A stretch of DNA of 64,000 nt from Chitinophaga pinensis (lineage in GTDB: Bacteria > Pseudomonadota > Gammaproteobacteria > Burkholderiales > SG8-41), in the NCBI GenBank assembly GCA_943329075.2, contig CALQCM020000002.1:1-64000 (forward strand), read 5' to 3'. Made by a program: the position numbers and the translations under genes. Positions 18,765-29,053 of the stretch are shown here, piece after piece (positions within the stretch are counted from its first letter, which is position 1; every line of letters starts with the position of its first letter). The notes under the pieces were generated by a model. That model had not been told where the DNA came from and searched no databases. It worked only from the letters and a program-made list of their open reading frames with translations.

Positions 18765-19589
18765 TCAATCCCACGCCGGTGCACGGCCGGCGGGGTTGGC
18801 GATGCGGCCGTCCGGGCGCTTCAGTGCGTGGATGCGCTGCATTTCTTCGTTGCTCAGTGTGAAGTCAAACACCGCAAGGCTTTCGGCCATGTGTTTGGCG
18901 TCGGCCGAGCGCGGGATCGGTGCGACGATGTCCTGCTGGATCAGCCAGCGCAGCGCGATCTGCGCAATGCTGCGGCCCTTGGCGCGCGCAATCTCGGCGA
19001 GCACCGGGTCGTTGAAGACGCCGCCGCGCGCCAGCGGACAGTAGGCCATGAAGATCAGGCCTTTTTCACGGCAATGCGCGAGCATCCTGCTCTGGTCGAG
19101 GTAGGGGTGGTACTCGGCCTGCAGTACCGAGAATTGTTCCGGACACAGCCGCATCGCTTCGTCGAGCAAGGTGATATTGAAATTGGCGACGCCGACGAAG
19201 CGCGTCTTGCCCTCGCGTTTGGCTTTGGCCAGCGCGCCCATGGTTTCTTCGAGCGGGATGTTGTCGATGGTCGGCCAGTGCACCAGCAGCAGATCGACGT
19301 AGTCGGTCTGCAGGCGGGTGAGACTTTCCCCGACCGAGCGGGCGAAATCCGCCGCGCGCAGATACTCGTGCGAAACCTTGGTGGTCAGAAAAATTTCCTG
19401 ACGCGGCACGCCGGATTTTTTGATGCCGTTGCCGACACCCTGTTCGGAGCCGTACTTCCATGCGGTGTCGACGTGGCGGTAGCCCAGTTGCAGGGCGGTG
19501 GCAACGACATCAGTACAGTCGCCAAGTTGCGAGGTGCCGAAACCGATGGTGGGAATGCTGGCGCCGTGCGCCGTAAGCCTGGGGATCAT
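18765..19589 (-). CDS. Aldo/keto reductase
   Basis: 274 residues; the ATG at 19589 has AGGA upstream and fits the family N terminus, whereas the open frame extends 15 codons further. It is a TIM-barrel NADPH-dependent reductase of small carbonyls such as methylglyoxal or 2,5-diketogluconate. The catalytic tetrad is intact: D41 (HVDTAWKYGSE), Y46, K71 (TTKVSHE) and H104 (LLLVHWP). The NADPH-phosphate site is APIPRSADAKH. It sits directly upstream of a Bug receptor gene on the same strand. Substrate unknown. Confidence 0.9.
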   Translation of the reverse strand: MIPRLTAHGASIPTIGFGTSQLGDCTDVVATALQLGYRHVDTAWKYGSEQGVGNGIKKSGVPRQEIFLTTKVSHEYLRAADFARSVGESLTRLQTDYVDLLLVHWPTIDNIPLEETMGALAKAKREGKTRFVGVANFNITLLDEAMRLCPEQFSVLQAEYHPYLDQSRMLAHCREKGLIFMAYCPLARGGVFNDPVLAEIARAKGRSIAQIALRWLIQQDIVAPIPRSADAKHMAESLAVFDFTLSNEEMQRIHALKRPDGRIANPAGRAPAWD

Positions 19590-19647
19590 GCGTGTGTTCC
19601 TGAATCGAATGCTCCGCGCGAAAGCGCGGAGCATTGCGCGGCCGGTA

Positions 19648-20340
19648 TCAGGGCTGCTGCGGTTGGGCGGCTTGTGCAGCGAGGTTCTTGCAAATGGTCG
19701 TGTCGAGAATGTCAGCGGCGACTATTTTGCTGTCGGCATCGAGTTTGCCGCCGGCGAGCGCTTGTTTCGCCGATTCGCAGTGCTGGCGTTTTTCCGTCTC
19801 CGGGGTGCTGAACGAAAACAGCGAAACCGCTGAGCGCGATTTGCGCAGGGTTGCGCCCACGTAGTCGCGTTTGACCATGAGGGCCATCAATTCGTTGGCG
19901 CGGTAGGCATCGGCGACACCGCCGGTGAGAAAGCCGCCGAGATCGGTTTTATTGTAGAGGTCGAAGGCGCGTGCCGTGGCCAGATTGCTGGTGTCGACGC
20001 CGCGTTCAAGCAGGCGCAGGGCGATTTTCGATCTGGTAACCGACGCCAGTTCTCGCAGGCTGTCGGGTGGATCGTTGCCGAGCAGCACGGCGGCGGCCTC
20101 GGCGCAGAGGTCACCGCTGGATTTGCCGCTGGCGACCTCGGTTTCGCAGCGCGTTTTCAGGGTCGAATAGACCTCGTTGTTGGCGCTGGGTTTGCTGCTG
20201 GTCGTCGTGAACGAAACGCCATCGCTCGGTTGCGGGCCCTGGTATTCGCCCAATTGCGCGAACGCGATCGAGGTGGCGAGGGTGCAAAGCAGGGTGCTTG
20301 CGACCTTGAATACAGGCGTGTGGTTCGTGCGTGCGTGCAT
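19648..20340 (-). CDS. Hypothetical secreted protein
   Basis: 230 residues from the ATG at 20340, chosen over an open-frame start 48 codons upstream because GGAGG precedes it and a signal peptide ending IAFAQ results. The mature part is helical and alanine-rich, with four or five cysteines, and contains TLKTRCETEVASGKSSGD and KRDYVGATLRKSRS. The internal pattern AFDLYNKTDLGGFLTGGVADAYRA suggests Sel1/TPR-like helical hairpins, but I cannot name a family. It is 58 bp upstream of the reductase on the same strand. Confidence 0.62.
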   Translation of the reverse strand: MHARTNHTPVFKVASTLLCTLATSIAFAQLGEYQGPQPSDGVSFTTTSSKPSANNEVYSTLKTRCETEVASGKSSGDLCAEAAAVLLGNDPPDSLRELASVTRSKIALRLLERGVDTSNLATARAFDLYNKTDLGGFLTGGVADAYRANELMALMVKRDYVGATLRKSRSAVSLFSFSTPETEKRQHCESAKQALAGGKLDADSKIVAADILDTTICKNLAAQAAQPQQP

Positions 20341-20500
20341 GGGGCCTCCGGTGCTGTGGGTTGTTTTTGACGGTACTAAGTGCGGATTATGCCGCAAGTA
20401 AGGGGCGAATCCCAATCGCGCGCCGCAGGCCCCGCCCGCGCCCGCCATGAATTGATTACACTCCGGTGTGCGCAAGTTGTTCAATCAGAAGGAGGCGGTC

Positions 20501-20965
20501 ATGGAAGTGAAATCCACATTGCAGGTGATCAATCAGGCGGACTGTCCCGGGCGTCGCGGCGTCACCGACGGCCAGACCTATCAGCGCCTGGTTGGCTGGC
20601 CCGAAGTCAACGCAACCGACCGCGTGCGGTTGGGCCGCGCCACCTACAAGCCCGGCACCTACGAGCAGTTGCACTGGCATCCGATCGAGGCCTGCTATTA
20701 CGTGATCGCCGGGCACGCGACGGTGCGTGACTTCAACGGCAAGGAATTCGAGGTCGGTCCCGGCTCCATGATCTATGCCCCGCCCGGTATCGCCGGTGCG
20801 CATGAGTGGGAGGTCAAGGAATATCTCGAACTGCTCGACATCCGCGCCACCAACGAAACCAACCGCAAGATCCAGTATACGGTCGACAAAAAAACCAAAC
20901 GGTCTTATATCGACCTGGAAGACCTGCATTACCGCGATGCGATCAGCTTCAAATCGCATTACTAA
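20501..20965 (+). CDS. Cupin-domain protein
   Basis: 154 residues; AAGGAGG immediately upstream decides the ATG at 20501. A single small barrel has the metal-binding cupin motif with H58, H60 and E63 (QLHWHPIEACYY), and H101 in the second motif (AGAHEWEV). Such proteins bind Fe, Mn or Zn and may be isomerases, dioxygenases or sugar-acid binders. It lies 46 bp upstream of a Bug receptor, then a hydroxyacid dehydrogenase on the same strand, so a role in metabolising the ligand of that receptor is plausible. Confidence 0.85.
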   Translation: MEVKSTLQVINQADCPGRRGVTDGQTYQRLVGWPEVNATDRVRLGRATYKPGTYEQLHWHPIEACYYVIAGHATVRDFNGKEFEVGPGSMIYAPPGIAGAHEWEVKEYLELLDIRATNETNRKIQYTVDKKTKRSYIDLEDLHYRDAISFKSHY

Positions 20966-20970
20966 GGGCA

Positions 20971-20998
20971 GGATTGAGGATTCAGGATCGAGGATTGA
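20971..20998 (+). repeat. Four tandem copies of a GGATTGA-like heptamer
   Basis: GGATTGA, GGATTCA, GGATCGA and GGATTGA are laid end to end, exactly seven bases each, in the gap between the cupin gene and the Bug receptor gene. The run ends 13 bases before the receptor's ATG, just ahead of its purine-rich ribosome site. Confidence 0.85.
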
Positions 20999-21011
20999 GA
21001 GAGGGGTTGTG

Positions 21012-21980
21012 ATGGGAAAGAATGTCGGCGCGTTAGTCTGCATGGTGTGTGCAATGAGCGGCGCGGAGCATGCTCTGGCGCAGAGTTACCCTTCGAAAAC
21101 CATTCGCATGGTGATGCCGTTCCCGCCGGGCGGTCCGACCGACATCGTCGGCCGTCTGGTGGCGCAGAAATTATCCGAGCAGATCGGGCAGTCGGTGGTG
21201 GCCGACAGCCGGCCGGGTGCGAGCGGCAACGTCGGCCTTGAAATCGCCTCGAAGGCACCGGCCGACGGTTACACCATTGTGCTGAGTTCCCCGGTGATTG
21301 CCCTGAGCCCGCTGCTCTACGGCAAGCTCAATTACGATCCGTGGAAAGATCTGGCGCCGATTGCGCTGGTCGGCGCGGTGCGCAACGTGCTGGTCGTGCA
21401 TCCGTCGGTGCCGGCAAAAGATCTCAAGGAACTCGTCGCCATTGCGCGCAAGCAACCGGGCAGACTGAGCTACGGTTCCGGCGGCATCGGCACCACCACG
21501 CATCTGGCGCCGGAACTCTTCAAGAGCCTGGAGAAAATCGATATCCTGCACGTGCCGTACAAAGGCTCCGGGCTGGCGCTGATCGGGCTGGCCAGCGGGC
21601 AGGTCGATATGGAAGTGGTCGCCGCACCCGTTGCGCTCGGCCAGGTGCAATCCAAACGCGTGCGTGCCATCGCGGTGCTGTCGCCCGAGCGGCTGGCCGA
21701 TTATCCCGGCGTGGCGACAACCAGGGAGCAGGGCTTCGCCAATTTCGAAATCAGCGTCTGGTACGGAATACTGGCACCGACCGGTACGCCGCGCGACATC
21801 ATCAACCGTCTCAATGCGGAGCTGGCGAAAGCCGTGCAGGCGCCCGACATGAAACCGCGCTTCGCGCAGGCCGGTGTTGAGCCACTGACGAGCACGCCGG
21901 AGGAATTCGGCCGCTTCATCCAGAGCGAGGCGGCGCGTTTCGGCAAGGTCATCAAGGACGCCGGCATCCGCGGCGAATAG
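21012..21980 (+). CDS. Bug-family tripartite tricarboxylate receptor
   Basis: A 322-residue Bug/TctC receptor. The ATG at 21012 follows GAGAGAGGGG; the frame is open upstream through the cupin gene but is not coding there. The signal peptide ends ALAQ. Landmarks are YPSKTIRMVMPFPPGGPTD, VADSRPGASG, LNYDPWKDL, HVPYKGSGLAL and VWYGILAPTGTP. The genes before (cupin) and after (D-2-hydroxyacid dehydrogenase) are on the same strand, and the latter starts only about 15 bp away, so this looks like a receptor-plus-catabolism operon. Confidence 0.93.
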   Translation: MGKNVGALVCMVCAMSGAEHALAQSYPSKTIRMVMPFPPGGPTDIVGRLVAQKLSEQIGQSVVADSRPGASGNVGLEIASKAPADGYTIVLSSPVIALSPLLYGKLNYDPWKDLAPIALVGAVRNVLVVHPSVPAKDLKELVAIARKQPGRLSYGSGGIGTTTHLAPELFKSLEKIDILHVPYKGSGLALIGLASGQVDMEVVAAPVALGQVQSKRVRAIAVLSPERLADYPGVATTREQGFANFEISVWYGILAPTGTPRDIINRLNAELAKAVQAPDMKPRFAQAGVEPLTSTPEEFGRFIQSEAARFGKVIKDAGIRGE

Positions 21981-21995
21981 TTGAAACGAACAAGC

Positions 21996-22934
21996 ATGAC
22001 AAAACCTGATGTACTGTTGACGCGCGCGATTTACGAACCGGCGGTGGCCGCGCTGGAGTGCGCTTACACCGTGCACAAGCTGTGGCAGGCCGCCGATGCG
22101 GCGCAGATGCTGCGCGACGTCGCGCCGCGCATCCGCGCGCTGGTCACGCCGGGCATCACCGGTTTTTCGCGCGCGCAGGTCGAGGCGTTGCCCAAACTCG
22201 AAATCATTGCGATGTTCGGCAGCAACACGACGCTCGATCTGGCGCCGGCGCGCGAGCGCGGCATCCCGGTCACCAATACGCCGGATTCAATTTCCGGCGG
22301 CGTGGCCGATCTGGCGCTCGGCCTGATGATCGCGTCGATGCGGCGCATCAGCGAGGGCGACCGCTACGTGCGCAGCGGCACGTGGCCAACTTCGACGCCG
22401 CCGGTGGGGCGCGAAGTGCGCGGCAAGGTCTGCGGCATCGTCGGGCTTGGTCGCATCGGCCTGGCGGTGGCGAAGCGCGCTGTGGCGTGCGAAATGACGG
22501 TCCGTTATCAGGGGCCGCGCTGCAAGCCGGACATTGCGTATCCGTATCATGACGATGTGCTGAGTCTGGCGCGCGCGAGCGACTGCCTGGTGGTGACCTG
22601 CCCGTTAACGCCGGCGACGCGCAATCTGATCGACGCCAAGGTCCTTGATGCGCTGGGTGCCGCTGGTTTTCTCGTCAACGTCGCGCGCGGTCCGGTTGTC
22701 GATGAAGACGCGTTGATCGACGCGTTGACGGAAAAACGCATCGCCGGCGCCGGGCTTGACGTGTTTCGCGACGAGCCGCGCGTGCCGGATGCGCTATTGG
22801 CGCTGGATAACGTCGTGATGACGCCGCACGTCGGTTCGACCACGCTGGAGATCCGCGAAGAACGCAAACGCAAGGTGCTGGAGAATCTGCGCGCGCATTT
22901 TGCCGGCGAGCCGCTGCTCTCGCCGCTAGCCTGA
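21996..22934 (+). CDS. D-2-hydroxyacid dehydrogenase (hydroxypyruvate/glyoxylate reductase-like)
   Basis: 312 residues from the ATG at 21996; an in-frame TTG overlaps the end of the receptor gene. NAD(P)H-dependent interconversion of D-2-hydroxyacids and 2-keto acids. The nucleotide-binding motif GLGRIG is at 150-155, and the catalytic R231 (NVARGPVVDE), E260 (DVFRDEP) and H278 (MTPHVGSTT) are all present. The convergent neighbour ends 9 bp away and encodes a glycerate kinase, which suggests hydroxypyruvate or glyoxylate as the keto substrate, though this is inference from context. Confidence 0.9.
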   Translation: MTKPDVLLTRAIYEPAVAALECAYTVHKLWQAADAAQMLRDVAPRIRALVTPGITGFSRAQVEALPKLEIIAMFGSNTTLDLAPARERGIPVTNTPDSISGGVADLALGLMIASMRRISEGDRYVRSGTWPTSTPPVGREVRGKVCGIVGLGRIGLAVAKRAVACEMTVRYQGPRCKPDIAYPYHDDVLSLARASDCLVVTCPLTPATRNLIDAKVLDALGAAGFLVNVARGPVVDEDALIDALTEKRIAGAGLDVFRDEPRVPDALLALDNVVMTPHVGSTTLEIREERKRKVLENLRAHFAGEPLLSPLA

Positions 22935-22943
22935 ACCGAAGGC

Positions 22944-24218
22944 TTACGCGCCGATCAGGACGACGCGGTAGTCGTTGACGTTGGTGCGCGTCGGTCCGGT
23001 GATGACCAGATCGTCGAGGGCGGCAAAAAAACCGTAACCGTCGTTGTCTGCGAGGCGGGCATTCGCATCGATTTTGAGCGCGGTCGCGCGTGCTTGTGTG
23101 TCTGGCGCAATGATGGCGCCGGCATTGTCTTCGCTGCCGTCGATGCCGTCGGTGTCGGCCGCGAGTGCGTGAACGCCGGCAAGGCCATTCAGTTCTTTCG
23201 TCAACGCCAGCAGAAATTCCGCGCAGCGTCCGCCGCGGCCGCGGCCCTTCACGGTGACCGTGCATTCGCCGCCGGAAATGATCGCCAGCGGCGCGGGCCA
23301 GGGCAGGCCGCGTGTTTTTACTTCCCGCGCCAGCGCGGCGTGCAGGGCCGCGATGTCGCGCGCCTCGCCGGTGACGCTGTCGCCGAGCACCACGGCGCGC
23401 ACGCCGTTATGTTCAAAAAAATCCGCAGCCGCCTGCAATGACTGCTGTGCGGTGGCGATGACACGGTTTTCCGTGCGCGCAAATATTTTGTCGCCGGGCT
23501 TTGGGGTCTCGCCGAGTTCGCCGCGCAGGCCGCGTTGCAATGTTTGCATGACGGCCGGCGGCACGGCGCATCGGTGGCGCGCGAGGATTTCCAGTGCATC
23601 GGCGTAGGTGGTCGGGTCGGGCGCGCAGGGGCCGGAGGCGATGTGCGTCGGATCATCACCGGTGACATCCGAAATGATCAGCGCGTGAATTGGCGCGGCG
23701 CAGGCGGCGGCGAGCCGTCCGCCCTGAATCGTCGACAGATGTTTTCTGACGGTATTGATTTCCTGGATCGCCGCGCCGCTGTGTAACAGCGCCTGCGTCA
23801 CCGCTTTGAGATCGGTCATCGTGATCGAATCGACGGGCAGTGACAGCAGGCTGGAGCCGCCGCCCGAGACCAGCGCGAGCAGGAGATCGTCTTCGGATAA
23901 TTGTTTGACCGCGGCCAAAATTTCGCGTGCCGCGGTTTCACCGGCGGCATCGGGTAGCGGGTGGCCGGCTTCGACGACCTTGATGCGGGTGGTCGGCAGG
24001 CCGTGGCCATAACGCGTGATGACAGTGCCTTCAAGCGGGGCGTTTGCAGGCCAGTGTTGTTCGACCGCCAGCGCCATCGCGGCGGCGGCCTTGCCGGCGC
24101 CGATCACCAGCGTGCGGCCTTTGGGGGGCGCGGGCAAATGCGGCGGCACGATCTGCAGTGGATCGGCCGCCGCCACCGCCGCTTTGAAACTGCCGAGCAA
24201 TAATTCGCGCGGGTTCAT
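22944..24218 (-). CDS. Glycerate 2-kinase (MOFRL family, GckA/TtuD-like)
   Basis: 424 residues. The family phosphorylates D-glycerate to 2-phosphoglycerate, in tartronate-type and serine-cycle pathways; older annotation calls it hydroxypyruvate reductase. N-terminal domain DUF4147 has GRTLVIGAGKAAAAMA and VSGGGSSLLSLP; the MOFRL domain at the C terminus has ISGGECTVTVKGRGRGGR and ADTDGIDGSEDNAGA. It is convergent with the hydroxyacid dehydrogenase gene, so the pair would turn hydroxypyruvate into glycerate and then into glycolysis. It follows uvrA on the same strand after 114 bp that contain an inverted repeat. Confidence 0.92.
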   Translation of the reverse strand: MNPRELLLGSFKAAVAAADPLQIVPPHLPAPPKGRTLVIGAGKAAAAMALAVEQHWPANAPLEGTVITRYGHGLPTTRIKVVEAGHPLPDAAGETAAREILAAVKQLSEDDLLLALVSGGGSSLLSLPVDSITMTDLKAVTQALLHSGAAIQEINTVRKHLSTIQGGRLAAACAAPIHALIISDVTGDDPTHIASGPCAPDPTTYADALEILARHRCAVPPAVMQTLQRGLRGELGETPKPGDKIFARTENRVIATAQQSLQAAADFFEHNGVRAVVLGDSVTGEARDIAALHAALAREVKTRGLPWPAPLAIISGGECTVTVKGRGRGGRCAEFLLALTKELNGLAGVHALAADTDGIDGSEDNAGAIIAPDTQARATALKIDANARLADNDGYGFFAALDDLVITGPTRTNVNDYRVVLIGA

Positions 24219-24232
24219 GTCGTCAAAACCTG

Positions 24233-24316
24233 GCCACAGAGAGCGCAGAGGTCACAGAGAAAAAACCGGATGAATCGATGGCGGCGCCATTTGTTTGCCT
24301 CGGTGCTCTCTGTGGC
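24233..24316. repeat. Inverted repeat of the CACAGAGAG / CTCTCTGTG type
   Basis: GCCACAGAGAGC (24233-24244) and GCTCTCTGTGGC (24305-24316) are perfect 12-bp inverted copies about 60 bp apart, and partial complementarity extends inward. Dispersed repeats with the same look occur in many proteobacterial intergenic regions. The inner CACAGAGAAAAAACCG is also found intact at 32-47, next to the left edge of the window. Confidence 0.7.
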
Positions 24317-24332
24317 TGACGTTCTGGCGTGC

Positions 24333-27206
24333 CTAAGCCAAAACTTTCGCCAGATAGCGGCCAGTGTAGCTCGCATTGTTACTGGCGATGTCTTCCGGTG
24401 CGCCGGTGGCGATGATCTCTCCGCCGCCGTCGCCGCCCTCGGGGCCGAGATCGATCACCCAGTCGGCGGTTTTGATCACATCGAGGTTGTGTTCGATAAC
24501 GACCACCGTATTGCCGTGATCGCGCAGGCAGTGCAGCACGCGCAGCAGCAGGTCGATGTCGTGGAAGTGCAGGCCGGTGGTCGGCTCATCCAGAATGTAG
24601 AGCGTGCGCCCGGTGTCGCGCTTCGACAGTTCCAGCGACAATTTCACGCGCTGCGCCTCGCCGCCCGACAGCGTGGTGGCACTTTGACCGAGCGTGATGT
24701 AACCGAGGCCGACGTCGAGCAGCGTGTGCAGCTTGCGCGCGATGACCGGCACTGCGGAAAAGAATTCGGCGGCATGTTCGACCGTGAGATCGAGCACCTC
24801 GTTGATGTTCTTGCCCTTGTACTGGATCTCCAGCGTTTCGCGGTTGTAGCGCATGCCGTGGCAGACGTCGCAGGGCACATAGATGTCGGGCAGGAAATGC
24901 ATCTCCACCTTGAGCATGCCGTCGCCCTGACAGGCTTCGCAGCGGCCGCCTTTGACGTTGAACGAAAAGCGTCCGGGGCCGTAACCGCGTTCGCGCGCCA
25001 TCGACACCCCGGCGAAGAGTTCGCGGATCGGCGTAAACAAGCCGGTGTAGGTGGCGGGGTTGGAACGCGGCGTGCGGCCGATCGGCCCCTGATCGACGTT
25101 CACGACCTTGTCGAAATGGTCGAGGCCTTCGATCGCATCGTGCGCCGCGGGTTCTTCGGTGCTGCCGTAGAGATGCTGCGCGGCGGAGTTGTACAGCGTG
25201 TCGTTGATCAGTGTCGATTTGCCGGAACCCGACACCCCGGTGATGCAGACGAACAGACCGACCGGTAGCGAGAGTTCGACGTTCTTCAGATTGTTGGCGC
25301 GCGCGCCGCGGATGGTCAGCGCGCGTCGCGGATCGGGCTTGTGCCGCAACCCCGGCACTTCAATGCGCCGTTTGCCGGAGAGATACTGGCCGGTCAATGA
25401 CTCCGGATTGGCGCGGATTTCCGCCGGCGTGCCCTCGGCGATCACGCTGCCGCCATGCACGCCGGCACCGAGGCCGATATCCACCACGTGATCGGCGGCA
25501 TCGATGGCGTCTTCATCGTGTTCGACCACGATGACGGTGTTGCCGATGTCGCGCAGTCGCTTGAGGGTATCGAGCAGCCGCGAATTGTCGCGTTGATGCA
25601 GGCCGATCGACGGTTCGTCGAGCACATACATGACGCCGGTCAGTCCGGAGCCGATCTGGCTGGCGAGACGGATGCGCTGCGCTTCGCCGCCCGACAGCGT
25701 GTCGGCCGAACGGTCGAGCGACAGGTAGTCGAGGCCGACGTCGTTCAGAAACGCCAGCCGCTTGCCGATTTCGGTGACGATCCGGTCGGCGATGGCGAGT
25801 TTCGCGCCGGTCAGGTTGATCGAGGCGAAAAACTGCGTGGTCTGCCGCAGGGGCATGCTGCTGACTTCGTATATTCTCTTGCCGCCGACGCGCACGCTGC
25901 GCGCTTCGCGGCGCAGGCGCGTGCCCTTGCATTCGGGGCAGGACTGCGTGTTCAGATACTTGGCGAGCTCTTCGCGCACCGCCACCGAATCGGTTTCTTT
26001 GGAGCGGCGGTCGAGATTGGGAATGATGCCTTCGAAGGCGTGCTCGCGCACCACCTTGTTGCCTTTTTCGCCGATGTAGTTAAAGCGTATTGTTTCGGCG
26101 CCGGACCCGTTGAGTAACACGTCCTGCGTTTCAGCCGGCAGATTTTCATACGGCGTGTCGAGTTCGAAACCGTAATGCGCGCCAAGACACTTCAGCATCT
26201 GGAAGTAGAACTGGTTGCGGTGATCCCAGCCGCGGATCGCGCCGGCGGCCAGCGACAGTTCCGGATGCGCGACGACGCGTTTCGGATCGAAGTAGCTGAT
26301 CTGCCCCAGGCCGTCGCAGCGCGGGCAGGCGCCCATCGGATTGTTGAACGAGAAGAGACGCGGTTCGAGTTCGGGCAGCGAATAGCTGCACACCGGGCAG
26401 GCGAACTTCGCCGAGAACAGATGCTCCTTGCCGCTGTCCATTTCGACCGCGAGCGCGCGGCCGTCGGCGTGGCGCAGCGCGGTTTCAAATGATTCGGCCA
26501 GCCGTTGCTTGAGTTCGGCCCGCACCTTGATGCGGTCGACCACCACCTCGACGGTGTGCTTGATGTTTTTCTTCAGCTTGGGCAGGGCGTCGATTTCATG
26601 CACAGCACCGTCGATGCGCACGCGCACAAAACCCTGCGCGCGCAGCTCGTCGAGCAGATTGACCTGCTCGCCCTTGCGGCCGACGATCAGCGGCGAGAGG
26701 ATCATCAGACGCGTGTCTTCCGGCAGTTGCAGCACGTGGTCGACCATCTGCCCGACGCTCTGCGCCTGCAGCACGATATCGTGTTCGGGGCAGTGCGGTT
26801 CACCGGCGCGCGCAAAAAGCAGGCGCAGGTAATCGTGGATTTCGGTGACGGTGCCGACCGTCGAGCGCGGGTTGTGGCTGGTGGCTTTCTGCTCGATCGA
26901 GATCGCCGGCGACAGGCCTTCGATCAGATCAACATCGGGCTTTTCCATCAATTGCAGGAACTGGCGCGCGTAGGCCGACAGCGATTCGACGTAACGGCGC
27001 TGCCCTTCGGCGTAGAGCGTGTCGAAGGCGAGCGAGGATTTGCCCGAGCCGGACAGGCCGGTGATGACAATCAGCTTCTGGCGCGGCAGGTCGAGACTGA
27101 TATTCTTCAGGTTGTGCGTGCGCGCACCGCGCACGCGTATCCATTCGTTGCCCGCTGCGGAGGCCAGCGTTTTCGGCGGGATGGAAATCGGATGATCCAG
27201 CGGCAT
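24333..27206 (-). CDS. uvrA: Excinuclease ABC subunit A (UvrA)
   Basis: Damage-recognition ATPase of nucleotide excision repair; works as a dimer with UvrB in the cytoplasm. 957 residues from the ATG at 27206, preceded by AGGGA; the frame is open for 45 more codons upstream but that part is not UvrA-like. The first ATPase has Walker A GLSGSGKS (50-57) and a zinc finger CPVCSYSLP...CPRC; the first signature is [19 protein letters not shown]. The second has [13 protein letters not shown], zinc finger CEACQGDG...CDVC, and [15 protein letters not shown], ending with [13 protein letters not shown]. It is divergent from the MFS gene at 27299 across 92 bp. Confidence 0.97.
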   Translation of the reverse strand: MPLDHPISIPPKTLASAAGNEWIRVRGARTHNLKNISLDLPRQKLIVITGLSGSGKSSLAFDTLYAEGQRRYVESLSAYARQFLQLMEKPDVDLIEGLSPAISIEQKATSHNPRSTVGTVTEIHDYLRLLFARAGEPHCPEHDIVLQAQSVGQMVDHVLQLPEDTRLMILSPLIVGRKGEQVNLLDELRAQGFVRVRIDGAVHEIDALPKLKKNIKHTVEVVVDRIKVRAELKQRLAESFETALRHADGRALAVEMDSGKEHLFSAKFACPVCSYSLPELEPRLFSFNNPMGACPRCDGLGQISYFDPKRVVAHPELSLAAGAIRGWDHRNQFYFQMLKCLGAHYGFELDTPYENLPAETQDVLLNGSGAETIRFNYIGEKGNKVVREHAFEGIIPNLDRRSKETDSVAVREELAKYLNTQSCPECKGTRLRREARSVRVGGKRIYEVSSMPLRQTTQFFASINLTGAKLAIADRIVTEIGKRLAFLNDVGLDYLSLDRSADTLSGGEAQRIRLASQIGSGLTGVMYVLDEPSIGLHQRDNSRLLDTLKRLRDIGNTVIVVEHDEDAIDAADHVVDIGLGAGVHGGSVIAEGTPAEIRANPESLTGQYLSGKRRIEVPGLRHKPDPRRALTIRGARANNLKNVELSLPVGLFVCITGVSGSGKSTLINDTLYNSAAQHLYGSTEEPAAHDAIEGLDHFDKVVNVDQGPIGRTPRSNPATYTGLFTPIRELFAGVSMARERGYGPGRFSFNVKGGRCEACQGDGMLKVEMHFLPDIYVPCDVCHGMRYNRETLEIQYKGKNINEVLDLTVEHAAEFFSAVPVIARKLHTLLDVGLGYITLGQSATTLSGGEAQRVKLSLELSKRDTGRTLYILDEPTTGLHFHDIDLLLRVLHCLRDHGNTVVVIEHNLDVIKTADWVIDLGPEGGDGGGEIIATGAPEDIASNNASYTGRYLAKVLA

Positions 27207-27298
27207 AAGGTCCCTAGGGTGCCGGTCGCGCTGACAAGCGGCGCAGCCAAACCTGCTAATATACGCGACCTTGAAGTCTTTTCCCACGCCGTTGCAAT

Positions 27299-28498
27299 AT
27301 GCCCTCCGCTGACCGCATGACCCCGCCCGAACTGCGCGCAAGCATCGGGCTGGCCTCGATCTTCGGTCTGCGCATGCTCGGCATGTTTGTCATCCTGCCC
27401 GTATTTGCGATTTATGCAGAAACGCTGCGCGGCGGTGACGATCTCACACTGGTTGGTTTTGCAATCGGCGCTTATGGCCTGACGCAGGCGGTGCTGCAAA
27501 TCCCGTTCGGCTGGCTGTCCGACCGTTACGGCCGCAAGCCGGTGATTTACTGCGGGCTCGTTATCTTTGCGCTCGGCAGTGGCGTTGCCGCGACGGCCGA
27601 TTCGATCGGCGGCGTGATCGCCGGCCGCATTTTGCAGGGGGCCGGTGCGATCTCGGCGGTGGTCATCGCATTGACGGCCGATTTGACACGCGAGACCCAG
27701 CGCACCAAGGCAATGGCAATGATCGGCTCGACCATCGGGCTGACGTTCGCGCTCTCGCTGGTGGCCAGCCCCTGGCTCAATCAAATAATCGGCGTGCGCG
27801 GTATTTTTGCGCTGACCGGCATCCTGTCGTTGCTGGCGATCGGCGTTGTTTATGCCGTGGTGCCGGCCGCACCGCCGATGGTGAGGCATGCGGCTGACGA
27901 TTCATTGAGCCTGCTGAAGCTATTGCGCGATCCGCAACTGGCCCGCCTCAATTTCGGTATTTTTGCATTGCATGCCGTGCTGATGGCGCTGTTTATCGTC
28001 GTGCCGCTGTCTCTGCGCGACGGCGGACTCGACATCGATCATCATTGGCAGGTTTACCTGCCGGTGATGCTTGGATCGTTCGTGGTGATGTTGCCGCCGG
28101 TGATCATTGCGGAACGGCGCGGTCGCCTCAAGGCGGTATTCGCCGGTGCGGTGGCGGTGCTGCTGGCCGGGCATCTGGCAATGCCCTGGCTGCTTGGCAG
28201 CACCAACGCAATCATCGTATTTCTGCTGATTTTCTTCAGCGCCTTCAACGTCCTCGAGGCCATGCTGCCGTCGCTGACCTCGAAACTGGCGCCGCCCGCT
28301 GCCAAGGGCGCGGCCATGGGGATCTACAGCAGCGTCCAGTTTCTCGGCACCTTTGCGGGGGCCGCCAGCGGTGGTTTTCTCTATCATCGCTTTGGCGCGA
28401 ACGGTGTGTTTGTTTTTGACGTCACGTTGCTGGCCGTCTGGCTGGTATTAGCCTTAGGTATGACGGCGCCGCGCCGGCCGGCGACGTTGAACGCTTAA
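27299..28498 (+). CDS. MFS transporter (YajR-like)
   Basis: 399 residues, 12 predicted helices. Motif A is [12 protein letters not shown] between helices 2 and 3. The opening [20 protein letters not shown] resembles E. coli YajR, but YajR carries a C-terminal YAM domain of about 60 residues that is missing here. The substrate is unknown; drug:H+ antiport is likely. An internal ATG six codons downstream is an alternative start, and no strong ribosome site favours either. Divergent from uvrA, and followed by ssb on the same strand after 47 bp. Confidence 0.87.
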   Translation: MPSADRMTPPELRASIGLASIFGLRMLGMFVILPVFAIYAETLRGGDDLTLVGFAIGAYGLTQAVLQIPFGWLSDRYGRKPVIYCGLVIFALGSGVAATADSIGGVIAGRILQGAGAISAVVIALTADLTRETQRTKAMAMIGSTIGLTFALSLVASPWLNQIIGVRGIFALTGILSLLAIGVVYAVVPAAPPMVRHAADDSLSLLKLLRDPQLARLNFGIFALHAVLMALFIVVPLSLRDGGLDIDHHWQVYLPVMLGSFVVMLPPVIIAERRGRLKAVFAGAVAVLLAGHLAMPWLLGSTNAIIVFLLIFFSAFNVLEAMLPSLTSKLAPPAAKGAAMGIYSSVQFLGTFAGAASGGFLYHRFGANGVFVFDVTLLAVWLVLALGMTAPRRPATLNA

Positions 28499-28545
28499 CA
28501 CGTGATACGATACTTTTTGCTTGCCTCAATTCTGGGAGACACCAC

Positions 28546-29040
28546 ATGGCATCAGTCAACAAAGTCATTTTGATCGGCAACCTCGGCGCCGACCCTGAAA
28601 CGCGTTTTCTGCCGAGCGGCGATGCCGTTGCGAACATCAGGATCGCCACCACGGACACCTGGAAGGACAAAAGCGGCGAGAAGCAGGAGCACACCGAATG
28701 GCACCGCGTGTCTTTCTTCGGCAAGCTGGCAGAAATTGCCGGTGAATACCTGAAAAAAGGCTCGCCGGTCTTCATTGAGGGGCGCATCCGCACCCGCAAG
28801 TGGCAGGACAAGGAAGGCCAGGACCGTTATTCGACCGAAATCGTCGCCGATCGCATGCAACTGCTGGGTAGCCGCGGCGGTGCCGGTGGCGGCGACGCGA
28901 TGCCGCGCGAAGCCCGCGAACCGCGCGGTGGTGGCGAAGGCGGTGGTGGCGCCGGGGCCGGGAGTGGCAGCGCCAAACCGGCGGCCAAAAAAGGCGGCGG
29001 TGCCTCGTTTGACGACATGGACGACGACATTCCTTTCTAG
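28546..29040 (+). CDS. ssb: Single-stranded DNA-binding protein
   Basis: 164 residues. It coats single-stranded DNA during replication, repair and recombination. The N-terminal OB fold begins [18 protein letters not shown] and has [19 protein letters not shown]; a Gly-rich spacer (about 110-145) leads to the acidic tail DDMDDDIPF, the docking site for partner proteins. GGGAG lies at normal distance before the ATG. A gene pair uvrA/ssb divergent from a common region is a conserved proteobacterial layout; here an MFS gene is inserted between the two. Confidence 0.97.
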   Translation: MASVNKVILIGNLGADPETRFLPSGDAVANIRIATTDTWKDKSGEKQEHTEWHRVSFFGKLAEIAGEYLKKGSPVFIEGRIRTRKWQDKEGQDRYSTEIVADRMQLLGSRGGAGGGDAMPREAREPRGGGEGGGGAGAGSGSAKPAAKKGGGASFDDMDDDIPF

Positions 29041-29053
29041 GCTGTTATCCGAT

